In this document: positions 6,354 through 12,834 of the stretch, piece by piece
Position numbering within the stretch: position 1 is the first letter of the stretch
Layout of the letters: each line of letters starts with the position of its first letter
From: DATKDU01 sp035512595
GTDB taxonomy: Bacteria > Planctomycetota > Planctomycetia > Pirellulales > Pirellulaceae
Direction of reading: 5' to 3'
Assembly (NCBI GenBank): GCA_035512595.1
Contig: DATKDU010000101.1
Location: 1 to 16,876 of the forward strand
Length of the DNA stretch: 16,876 bases
Translations under genes and position numbers: made by a program
Notes under the pieces: generated by a model
What the model saw: only the letters and a program-made list of their open reading frames with translations
The model's database searches: none
What the model was told of the DNA's origin: nothing

Positions 6354-8819
6354 ATGGCGCATGTCGCCTCGAAATCAGTCCCACCCAAATCATCCCCTGG
6401 CAGTGCGCCGCGCCGCTGGTCGCCGTGGTGGCTGGCGGCGGCGTTCGTTCTGCTCTCCGGCGGCTGGCTGATTGCCGACTGGTGGATCGGCATTCCCGCG
6501 GATGCGACCGCGACGTACGTCGGCCGCCGCACGTGCCTCGAGTGCCACCAGCAGCAGGGGCTCTTGCACGAGGGCTCGCATCACGACCTGGCGATGGATT
6601 TGGCCACGCCCGAAACGGTGCTCGGCGACTTTTCGGATGCGACGCTCGAGCACCACGGCGTCACCAGCCGCATGTTCCGCCGCGGTGAGAAATACTTCAT
6701 CCAGACTGAAGGCCCTGACGGAATGCTGGCCGAGTTCGAAATCAAATACGTCTTCGGCGTGACGCCGCTCCAGCAATACATGGTCGAGTTCGACCGGCTG
6801 GCCGACATGCCCGAGAATGAAATCGCCCGGCTCCAGGTGCTGCGTGTCTCCTGGAACACGCGCGAGAAAAGGTGGTTCCATCTCGATCCGCCCGACGTGC
6901 AGGAGAAGCTCGATCCCAGCGACGACCTGCACTGGACCGGCATCGCCCAGCGGTGGAACACGATGTGCGCCGACTGCCACTCCACGAACCTGCAAAAGAA
7001 CTTCGACGAGGGCACGGGGACGTATCACACGACGTTTTCTGAGATCGACGTGAGCTGCGAGACGTGTCACGGCCCCGGCAGCCTGCACGTGAAGCTGGCC
7101 CGCCAGATCTCGCCGTTTTGGGACCGCAATCACGGTTACGCCCTGGCTCGCATCAAGGGGCAGCCGGCAGTTGCCGAGGTCGAGTCGTGCGCCCCGTGCC
7201 ACTCCCGCCGCAGCACGCTGCACGGCGGGTATACCGGCGGCAGTCGCTTCCACGACTTCTACGCCAGCGAGACGCTGTCGGAAGCGACCTATCACGCCGA
7301 CGGCCAGATTCTGGACGAGGTGTACGAGTACGGCTCGTTTACGCAGAGCAAGATGTTCCACAAGCTCGTCCGCTGCTCCGACTGCCACGATCCGCACTCG
7401 CTGAAGCTGAAGTTTACGGGCAATCAGGTCTGCACGAGCTGCCATCAGCATCCGGTAGCCAAGTACGACACGCCGGCTCATCACAACCACAAACCGGGGA
7501 CCGCGGCGGCCCAGTGCGTCAACTGTCACATGCCGGCGACGACCTACATGGACGTCGATCCGCGGCGGGATCATAGCTTTCGCACGCCGCGGCCCGACTT
7601 GAGCGTGCAGTTCGGCACTCCCAACGCCTGCACCGGCTGTCACGTCCGCGATACAAAACTCCGGGCAGAAGAGCGGCCCAAATCGCCGACCGCCAATCGG
7701 CCCGTCGAATATGCCGACTGGCTGCGCGACGCACGCGCGGGAAACGAAAACGTCAAGCAGGAATTGGCCCGGCTCGATGCCTGGTCGGAGCAGGCTTTGC
7801 AAAAGTGGTTCCCGCGAGGTCTCAAGCGGGAGCCGCACTTCACCGCGGCACTTGCCGCCGCCCGCCGGCAAGCGCCGGACGCATTGCCGCGGCTGGTGGC
7901 CCTGCTGGCGGATCGAACGCAGCCGGCCATTGCGCGGGCGACCGCGGCGATGGAGCTGGGGGCGTATGTCCACCCGGGCCTTAAAACCGGCGATGAGCCG
8001 ATTGCCTCGCTCGTGAAGTCGCTCGCCGACCGGGACGCACAAGTGCGGGCGGCCGCTGCGGCCAGTCTGGCAGGGGCCAATGCCGACGTGGTCGGCAAGG
8101 CTCTGCCACTGCTGAAGGATCCGCTCCGCCTGGTGCGCACGCGGGCGGCACTCACGCTGTCGGAATTGCCGGCGGACGCACTGCGACGCGACGAGCCGAT
8201 CTGGCTGAAGAAAGCGACCGAGGAACTGTTGGCGGGGGCATCGTTTGACAACGACCGGGCCGGCGGACACCTGCTCCGCGGCACCGTGCTCGAAAACCAA
8301 GGCCGCCTGGCCGAGGCGCAGGAGGAATACGAAATCGCGCTTGCGCTGGAGCCGCTCAATGCGGCTCCCAAGAGCACGTTGGCCCGGCTCTTCAACCGGC
8401 TGGCGGAGCGCGAGCACCAGCGGGCTCAGCAAAAAGTGTACGCCCGCGATCGGGCGGGGGCCGAGCGCCACGCGATGCAGGCAGCCGTGTATGCGGCCCG
8501 CTTCGACGAGCTGAAAGCAGACGAGTGGAGCTGCCTGGAGCGCGATGCGCGGCTGGTGCGCGACAACGCGGGACTGCAGCTTCAGGCCGGTCTCTCGCGC
8601 TACCAGCAGGGATGGAAAAAGGAAGCGGAGTATTCGCTGGCGGCGGCACACTGGCTGGCCCCGCGGAATCCGACGACCGGCTATTACCTGGCCATTTTGT
8701 ATAAGGACACGGGACGGATCGACGAAGCCCGTGCATTGGCCCAGCGGCTGGTGGAGCTGCGGCCGAAGCAGCCGGAGTATGAGCAACTCCTGACGGAACT
8801 CCAGGCGGGCGAAAAATAA
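6354..8819 (+). CDS. Membrane-anchored octahaem c-type cytochrome with HEAT and TPR repeats
   Basis: The 821-aa protein has a single N-terminal membrane anchor (about residues 25-45) and then eight CxxCH haem-binding motifs at C61, C205, C235, C279, C341, C360, C388 and C426. Many extra His residues (for example HDPHS, AHHNHKPG) could be distal ligands. This resembles the cytochrome c554 / multihaem NapC-NrfH-linked type, with the haem domain outside the membrane. Residues about 495-610 form HEAT-like alpha repeats, and about 636-670 and 740-815 are TPR-like helices, so the C-terminal half is probably a protein-interaction scaffold. The redox partner and substrate are unknown. ATG 6354 is chosen because it places the anchor at the N-terminus; the open frame back to 6156 overlaps the divergent gene. 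There is no clear Shine-Dalgarno. The TAA stop is followed after three bases by the repeat at 8823. Confidence 0.92.
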   Translation: MAHVASKSVPPKSSPGSAPRRWSPWWLAAAFVLLSGGWLIADWWIGIPADATATYVGRRTCLECHQQQGLLHEGSHHDLAMDLATPETVLGDFSDATLEHHGVTSRMFRRGEKYFIQTEGPDGMLAEFEIKYVFGVTPLQQYMVEFDRLADMPENEIARLQVLRVSWNTREKRWFHLDPPDVQEKLDPSDDLHWTGIAQRWNTMCADCHSTNLQKNFDEGTGTYHTTFSEIDVSCETCHGPGSLHVKLARQISPFWDRNHGYALARIKGQPAVAEVESCAPCHSRRSTLHGGYTGGSRFHDFYASETLSEATYHADGQILDEVYEYGSFTQSKMFHKLVRCSDCHDPHSLKLKFTGNQVCTSCHQHPVAKYDTPAHHNHKPGTAAAQCVNCHMPATTYMDVDPRRDHSFRTPRPDLSVQFGTPNACTGCHVRDTKLRAEERPKSPTANRPVEYADWLRDARAGNENVKQELARLDAWSEQALQKWFPRGLKREPHFTAALAAARRQAPDALPRLVALLADRTQPAIARATAAMELGAYVHPGLKTGDEPIASLVKSLADRDAQVRAAAAASLAGANADVVGKALPLLKDPLRLVRTRAALTLSELPADALRRDEPIWLKKATEELLAGASFDNDRAGGHLLRGTVLENQGRLAEAQEEYEIALALEPLNAAPKSTLARLFNRLAEREHQRAQQKVYARDRAGAERHAMQAAVYAARFDELKADEWSCLERDARLVRDNAGLQLQAGLSRYQQGWKKEAEYSLAAAHWLAPRNPTTGYYLAILYKDTGRIDEARALAQRLVELRPKQPEYEQLLTELQAGEK

Positions 8820-8822
8820 CCA

Positions 8823-8898
8823 ACAAGCCTGAAGCGCCAGCGAAGGAAACGCCTTTTTGCGAGTGGAGAGCTGTCCTTCGCTTGCGCTTCAGGCTTGT
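8823..8898. repeat. Inverted repeat, copy 2 of the CAAGCCTGAAGCG element
   Basis: Arms 8823-8847 and 8874-8898 pair over 25 bp with one mismatch (a C in place of A in the left arm). The arms and the asymmetric centre are homologous to the element at 1937-2017, in the same orientation. It fills the gap between two convergent genes, starting 3 nt after the cytochrome stop and 9 nt from the phosphatase stop, so in either transcript it would form a 3'-end hairpin. Confidence 0.9.
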
Positions 8899-8907
8899 AG
8901 AAAGGAG

Positions 8908-9561
8908 TCAGCCGCCAAGAATGGCAATCAATTCCTCCGGCTGCTCGATCACCGCCGCTGCGCCATGGGCGAGCAGTTCTTCCCGGCTGCGAAATCCCCA
9001 TGCTGCGCCGATCGGGTGCATGCCGGAACGCACCGCCGTCTGCATGTCGATGCTGGAGTCGCCGAGGTAGGCGATCTTCCCAGGCGGTAGTGCCAGAAAG
9101 CGGGCGGTTTCGATCGCGCCGGCCGGATCGGGTTTGGGTGGGACCCCTTCGCGTTGCCCCAGGACGCACACGAAAGTTCCAGCCGGAAAGTAATGGTCCA
9201 CGCACTGCTCGGTGAACACCTGCGGCTTGTTCGACAAGATTGCCAGCGGCAGTCGCTCGCGTAGGGAGGCCAGCAGCGGCAGAATGCCGTCGTAGGGACG
9301 CGTCTTGACGTTCCAGCGACGGCCGTACTCCTCGGCAAAGTGCAGTGCGCAGCGGGCGATTGTCGCTACGCTGCGATGATCCGATGGCAGCGCCTTGTCG
9401 AAGAGTCGAATTACCCCCTCGCCGACAAACAACTTGTAAGCCGCCAGCGGATGCGCCGGCATCCCTTGCGCCGCGAGGACCGCATTGGCGGCATCCGCAA
9501 TGTCATCGAGGGTATCGAGCAGCGTGCCATCGAGGTCGAAGAGGACGGCGGAGAAGGGCAT
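8908..9561 (-). CDS. gph: HAD-superfamily phosphatase, phosphoglycolate phosphatase-like
   Basis: The 217-aa protein shows all four HAD motifs: D9-x-D11-G-T (nucleophile and acid/base), S110-N111 in ILSNKP, K143 in PPKPDP, and G167-D168-SS-x-D172 for Mg binding. The helical cap between residues about 17 and 90 and the overall length fit the Gph/PGP subfamily, which hydrolyses 2-phosphoglycolate produced by DNA repair or oxygenase side reactions. Close relatives act on other small phosphate esters, so the substrate is not certain. The ATG at 9561 is the first residue of a normal HAD start (MPFSAVLFDLDGT). The bases immediately upstream are a short direct repeat, and no Shine-Dalgarno is visible. 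It is convergent with the cytochrome gene and 80 nt downstream of the VWA gene on the same strand. Confidence 0.9.
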   Translation of the reverse strand: MPFSAVLFDLDGTLLDTLDDIADAANAVLAAQGMPAHPLAAYKLFVGEGVIRLFDKALPSDHRSVATIARCALHFAEEYGRRWNVKTRPYDGILPLLASLRERLPLAILSNKPQVFTEQCVDHYFPAGTFVCVLGQREGVPPKPDPAGAIETARFLALPPGKIAYLGDSSIDMQTAVRSGMHPIGAAWGFRSREELLAHGAAAVIEQPEELIAILGG

Positions 9562-9644
9562 AGAGGTCAGAGGTCAGAGGAGCCGTGGTAGATCTTTCCA
9601 GCGCCAGCGACGTAGTAAATCCTCGCATTCCGCACTCCGCATTA
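9562..9644. repeat. Two short heptad tandem tracts between the gph and VWA genes
   Basis: The tract AGGTCAG is repeated about 2.3 times at 9564-9579, immediately before the gph ATG on the other strand. A second tract of three heptads (CGCATTC, CGCACTC, CGCATTA) covers 9624-9644. The last heptad contains the TAA stop of the VWA gene. The second tract resembles the heptad element at 5511-5587 in period and in ending at a TAA stop, but has a different unit. Confidence 0.6.
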
Positions 9645-11348
9645 GGCAATGATCTCCCGCCGCCGGTTCACGTAGTCCCAGACCACGTACCGGTCGAGGT
9701 CCTTGCCGGCGGTAAAGAATACCCTCCCCGTGGTCCCTTCCGCCAGCTTGTAGGCGAAGCGAATGTCCTCCTCGGACTGCGACCAACTCGGCACCAGGAA
9801 GATGTTGATGGTAATCCCCTCGCGGGCACAGAGCATTCCTTCGCGGAGCGTGGCGGCCTCGGTGCGCGGATCGGGCGGATAGAGAAGATAGAGAAAGTTG
9901 CCCTGATAGTGGGCCGTCGGCAGTCCATCGGTGATGAGAATGATCTGGCGGTTGGGGGTGTCCTGCGTGGCCAGGTGCTGGCGGGCAAGTTGGAGCGAGC
10001 GCTGGATGTTCGTGAAGTGGGGCGGGATGCGATGCTCGCTGACGTCGTCCCGGCTCATGTCGATCTTGAGCTGCACCCACGGATCGAAGACGGTCACCGG
10101 TTTGGGCATCAGCTCGATAATCTCCCCCGGCGGCACCACGCGGGGAAAGGTGAACATCTCGATGAACCGCAGGTAGTCGCCCGGATACTCGCGGCGGATC
10201 AGCCCATCCAGGGCCAGCCCCATCCGCTTGACGTGGACGTACTGCCCGTCGTAGCGCATCGAGCCGCTCATGTCCATGATCACGGCCGTGGCGCACTTGG
10301 GGGTGTTCCGCGTCTTGTGGATCACGATGTCTTCCTGCTTCAGCCGCACCGGCAGTCCGCCGCCGCCGCGAAGCATGGCGTTGATGAACGACTGCGGAAT
10401 GTCCATCTGCGAGATGGAATCGCCGAACTCGTAGGGCTTCGTTTGCTGAAGCTCGACGGCCCCTTCCCCTTGGACGACGTTCGTGTGCCGGCCGCTCTTG
10501 GATTCCTGGAGGTTTGAGAAAATCCGCTCCAGCAGCCGCCCCTGGAAGAGCCGGTACGCCTTGGGGGTCAGCTTGAACGCTTTGCCGCCCTCCTTGTCCC
10601 GCTCCAGCCCCTGCCGCTCGGCCATCTCGCGGACGTAGTTCTCCACCATCCGCTGGATTTCGGCCAGCTTCTCCATGTCCCCCGGCTCGGTGAACTGCTC
10701 GAGCAAATCCAAATCGATGATCCCGATCTGGGCGGTCTTCATCGCCTCCTTGAGCTGCTCAAGCAGCTTGTCGATCTGCTCCAGTTCCTCCTTGACCGCG
10801 AGGGCCTCCTCGATGGACAGCGATGTGCGCCCCGTGAAGTCGTACTTGGCCGCCAATTCGTCGATCTGGTACTTCTGCCCCAGCTTCTCCACGAGCTGCA
10901 CGAGCTGCCGCGCGAATTTTGATCGTTCATCTCCGGCGGAGTACCAAAGCATCTCCAGGTCGCGCAGTTGCTCCTCCTTCACCGCCCGGTCGAACCGTTT
11001 TTGCAGCGGCGGCGGCACTTGCGTTTTCTCCGCTGACTTGCGGAATTCCTTGGCGGCAGTCCCCTGCACCGATTCGGTCTCGTACTTCGCCAGAATCTTC
11101 CGCTTCCGCTCCAATAGCATCGCGATCAGCGAATCGAGGCTTGGGCCCATACCGGCAATCTGGCTCGGATCGAGGCGAATCGCCCGCGCAAGCTGCTCCT
11201 CGGTCAGCTCGCGATAATTGCCGTACATCAGGAAATGCTCGAATGCCGGCGAGACGACATCCGGCGGCGGCTGGGTCGGCGGCGGGAAATTAGCCGGGTC
11301 GTACTTCTGGTACGTGTGGATGATGCCGCCGAGGGGACGAGAGGCCAT
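9642..11348 (-). CDS. VWA-domain protein, metal-ion-dependent adhesion site intact
   Basis: The 568-aa protein has no signal peptide or membrane helix, so it is probably cytoplasmic. The N-terminal 170 residues are Pro- and charge-rich. Residues about 175-205 (LSIEEALAVKEELEQIDKLL) look like a coiled coil. The VWA domain occupies about 350-550, with the MIDAS motif D359-M-S361-G-S363 and the downstream T473-D474-G. Proteins of this kind often act with a MoxR-family AAA+ ATPase in protein maturation or metal insertion. No such ATPase is present in the visible neighbourhood; the next upstream gene is a membrane protein. The start at 11348 is supported by CAGGGA about six bases upstream. The TAA stop is part of a heptad repeat. 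Exact role unknown. Confidence 0.88.
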   Translation of the reverse strand: MASRPLGGIIHTYQKYDPANFPPPTQPPPDVVSPAFEHFLMYGNYRELTEEQLARAIRLDPSQIAGMGPSLDSLIAMLLERKRKILAKYETESVQGTAAKEFRKSAEKTQVPPPLQKRFDRAVKEEQLRDLEMLWYSAGDERSKFARQLVQLVEKLGQKYQIDELAAKYDFTGRTSLSIEEALAVKEELEQIDKLLEQLKEAMKTAQIGIIDLDLLEQFTEPGDMEKLAEIQRMVENYVREMAERQGLERDKEGGKAFKLTPKAYRLFQGRLLERIFSNLQESKSGRHTNVVQGEGAVELQQTKPYEFGDSISQMDIPQSFINAMLRGGGGLPVRLKQEDIVIHKTRNTPKCATAVIMDMSGSMRYDGQYVHVKRMGLALDGLIRREYPGDYLRFIEMFTFPRVVPPGEIIELMPKPVTVFDPWVQLKIDMSRDDVSEHRIPPHFTNIQRSLQLARQHLATQDTPNRQIILITDGLPTAHYQGNFLYLLYPPDPRTEAATLREGMLCAREGITINIFLVPSWSQSEEDIRFAYKLAEGTTGRVFFTAGKDLDRYVVWDYVNRRREIIA

Positions 11349-11388
11349 AACGATCCCTGCGAAAATGATCTGACGAATGTTGCCGGGT

Positions 11389-12045
11389 TCATTTTACGCC
11401 CGATCCGCGGCTGGGCGGAGGGCGTACCTCGTCCAGTAGCCTTTTCAGCGTCTTGTGATCGTGCTCGATCAGTGCCTTTTGGAATTCAACTCCAATTTTC
11501 GGATCTCTGGCTCCAATAGCGCGGACGTAGTCTCGGTCTGCATGCACGTACCAGTCTCCCCCCGCCAGACAGCAGGTTCCGTTGATATTCGGTGGCCCAA
11601 GCAATAGAAAGCCCCACAGGCGATTGAGGTGCCATCGCTCGTATCGATGAGGACACGGTGCGCCCAAATCCTCAGCAATCAAGCGAATCGACGGAAGGTG
11701 GTCTTCGCTTTGCCTCGACCAGACCGGTTGGTGGAATACGCGGACCTCCTCGACGTTCCAGTGGCTGCGGCAATAACCGCACCCTTCCCAAAAATACGAG
11801 TAATCAACTCCGACCATCCAGACGATGCCCGCGGCCAGTGCGAGCAAGATACCGCGCAGAGAGCGGCGAAAGCGGAGCGGCGGCAAGTTGATGCAGATGC
11901 CGCACAGGACAAATGCCACCGCCACGCCTATCGATTCCACAAGACCGGTGATGCGATAGACAAGTGCGCAAACGGCGATTGCGGTGACGACGACGAAGAG
12001 CCATCGCAAGCTGAACTGCAAGCGATATCGAGACGGGGCCACCAT
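11389..12045 (-). CDS. Unrecognised membrane protein with a cysteine-containing C-terminal domain
   Basis: I do not recognise a named family. The 218-aa protein starts with a short basic segment and FSLRWLF, then three probable membrane helices at about 14-31, 36-54 and 63-83. This opening is, from memory, frequent among small planctomycete membrane proteins. After the helices come C89-G-Y-C92, then C131-P-H-R-Y-E-R-W-H and a C158-C159 pair, which could form disulfides if the domain is outside the membrane. ATG 12045 is preferred over an upstream in-frame ATG at 12135, because the extension (MALRLSASVQ...) is encoded partly by the dispersed repeat at 12105-12195. The stop is 41 nt before the VWA gene on the same strand, so the two may be cotranscribed. 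Confidence 0.65.
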   Translation of the reverse strand: MVAPSRYRLQFSLRWLFVVVTAIAVCALVYRITGLVESIGVAVAFVLCGICINLPPLRFRRSLRGILLALAAGIVWMVGVDYSYFWEGCGYCRSHWNVEEVRVFHQPVWSRQSEDHLPSIRLIAEDLGAPCPHRYERWHLNRLWGFLLLGPPNINGTCCLAGGDWYVHADRDYVRAIGARDPKIGVEFQKALIEHDHKTLKRLLDEVRPPPSRGSGVK

Positions 12046-12104
12046 GAATTGCTCGCTTGCTTCGGCATAGCCGCTCGTTCTCGCAATTGGCAGCGTCGAT
12101 CGCT

Positions 12105-12195
12105 CTTGCACAGAGGCGCTGAGGCGCAGAGCCACGGAGCAGCAGCGACAACTTGGTCTGCTCTGTGCCTTTGTGCCTTGGTGCCTCTGTGCAAG
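12105..12195. repeat. Dispersed CACAGAGGC-type inverted repeat disrupting a toxin gene
   Basis: CTTGCACAGAGGC (12105-12117) is perfectly inverted at 12183-12195, and the inner parts (GAGGCGCAGAG versus CTCTGTGCCTTTGTGCC) are imperfectly complementary. The translated peptides (TEAPRHKGTE, LCASVQE-like) are ones I remember from planctomycete dispersed repeats. On the minus strand the element begins within codon 25 of the PIN-toxin remnant. Confidence 0.75.
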
Positions 12196-12268
12196 AAACG
12201 AGGGACTTCAATCGCGCGGGATGCTTGAGGTCGGCCGAGCAAGTATCGGTCCTGGGCAGGAACCTCAT
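12196..12268 (-). pseudogene. PIN-domain (VapC-like) toxin remnant, first 24-25 codons
   Basis: An ATG at 12268 overlaps the TGA of the antitoxin gene as ATGA, the usual coupling in type II toxin-antitoxin operons. It opens a frame beginning MRFLPRTDTCSADLKHPA. PIN toxins of this subgroup usually start M-R-(Y/F)-L-L-D-T-D-T-C-S, so the match is clear. However, the LD carrying the first catalytic acidic residue reads PR here. The similarity ends at about residue 25, exactly where the repeat 12105-12195 begins. The remaining PIN sequence was not found on the far side of the repeat. The frame continues through the repeat without PIN motifs. It is best read as a dead toxin, truncated and mutated. 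Confidence 0.7.
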
Positions 12269-12510
12269 TCGGCGATGTCCCGGCGCGAATCGTCCTGTCG
12301 GTCCCGACGGATTTCCTCGAGAATCCGGTCGTCTTCGTCCGTCCACTCCCCAGCTAGCGCTCCCGCGCAGCGGCGCAAGCCGTCGCCCCAAATTTCCGCC
12401 TTGCCAACCGATTTCACGACGACCTCCACCTGCTGGCCGTCGGCCAGGCCGAGGTCTTCGGAAAGCTCGATCGATTTGCCGTGGATGATGCCGTGAATCG
12501 CCTTGACCAT
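12265..12510 (-). CDS. Orphan antitoxin-like protein (partner of a PIN toxin)
   Basis: The 81-aa protein begins MVKAIHGIIHGKSIELSEDL, then GLADGQQVEVVVKSV. This is a small beta-strand DNA-binding-type N-terminus similar to AF2212/DUF104-like or AbrB-like antitoxins. A charged helix follows at about 57-72 (TDEDDRILEEIRRDR), which would wrap the toxin. The start at 12510 has a strong Shine-Dalgarno (GGAGAGGGAG, seven bases upstream) and a TATACT box about 33 nt upstream. The next frame downstream is a PIN toxin fragment joined by an ATGA overlap, but it is broken. The antitoxin frame itself is intact. It may be retained as an anti-addiction antitoxin or a repressor, or may simply not yet have decayed. 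Confidence 0.75.
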   Translation of the reverse strand: MVKAIHGIIHGKSIELSEDLGLADGQQVEVVVKSVGKAEIWGDGLRRCAGALAGEWTDEDDRILEEIRRDRQDDSRRDIAE

Positions 12511-12542
12511 GAATGACTCCCTCTCCGATTTGTCTTACACCA

Positions 12543-12548
12543 AGTATA
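12543..12548 (-). promoter_or_regulatory. Candidate -10 box (TATACT) of the antitoxin gene
   Basis: TATACT on the minus strand (12548-12543) lies 32 nt upstream of the antitoxin ATG. It is the third TATACT found 32-47 nt upstream of a start in this window. No convincing -35 was seen. Confidence 0.4.
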
Positions 12549-12608
12549 TCATGGCCTCACCGACAGATCCGATTCGTTTCAGTGACTTGGCGAGGAAGGG
12601 GCGACCAT

Positions 12609-12698
12609 ATGGTTCGGAAGCTTGCTGCAACTGGCGATTCGACAACGAATCGCTACGCCGCCAAGCTGTTGTTCCAATTCCGCGTGATGGTCAACGCA
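12609..12698 (+). pseudogene. Possible N-terminal relic of a DUF4288-like gene
   Basis: An ATG at 12609 begins MVRKLAATGDSTT and then NRYAAKLLFQFRVMVNA. The segment YAAKLLFQFRV reminds me of the start of small DUF4288-type proteins. After residue 30 the expected continuation (a Cys-Glu-Glu-Arg strand) is absent, and the frame runs into the two hairpins at 12771-12829. The remaining non-coding part of this 324-bp gap (12511-12834) shows nothing else besides the hairpins and the antitoxin promoter region. The assignment rests on recall of one short motif, so it is tentative. Confidence 0.3.
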
Positions 12699-12770
12699 AG
12701 CTCATCCCACCCGAGGGCGAGCTGTGCGCGATTCGGAACGGCGAATAGCAATGCGAAGATCGCCCCTGTC

Positions 12771-12796
12771 GCCGGAGGGCGTTGCCCTCCGGCTAA
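12771..12796. repeat. Compact hairpin GCCGGAGGGC with CTAA at the base
   Basis: GCCGGAGGGC (12771-12780), loop GTT and GCCCTCCGGC (12784-12793) form a perfect 10-bp stem. It is followed by TAA, so the minus strand reads TTAG directly 5' of the stem. It is a REP-like plan with a stem unrelated to the neighbouring hairpin. Confidence 0.8.
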
Positions 12797-12808
12797 GAAT
12801 AGAGTTCT

Positions 12809-12832
12809 GGACAGGTTGAAAACCTGTCCTAC
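12809..12832. repeat. Compact hairpin GGACAGGTT with GTAG guide on the minus strand
   Basis: GGACAGGTT (12809-12817), loop GAA and AACCTGTCC (12821-12829) form a perfect 9-bp stem followed by TAC. On the minus strand GTAG therefore precedes the hairpin, as in REP elements. It starts two bases after the TAG stop of the alpha-2-macroglobulin gene, so it forms the first structure of that mRNA's 3' end. There is no U tract. Confidence 0.8.
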
Positions 12833-12834
12833 GA

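Noticed and set aside
6197..6532. N-terminal extension of the Nudix-like protein to the ATG at 6532
   Set aside because: It would overlap the divergent cytochrome gene and its promoter and encodes low-complexity sequence; the start at 6196 has a good Shine-Dalgarno.
6390..8786. 798-codon open frame on the minus strand opposite the cytochrome
   Set aside because: Antisense shadow; the plus-strand frame has eight CxxCH motifs.
12503..12748. 81-codon plus-strand frame over the antitoxin promoter
   Set aside because: It begins inside the divergent antitoxin gene's start, has no ribosome-binding site or motif, and competes with the antitoxin leader.
12771..12829. Double hairpin as an intrinsic terminator for the macroglobulin gene
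   Set aside because: Both stems are strong but neither is followed by a U tract on the minus strand; classified as repeats, though a 3'-end role remains possible.
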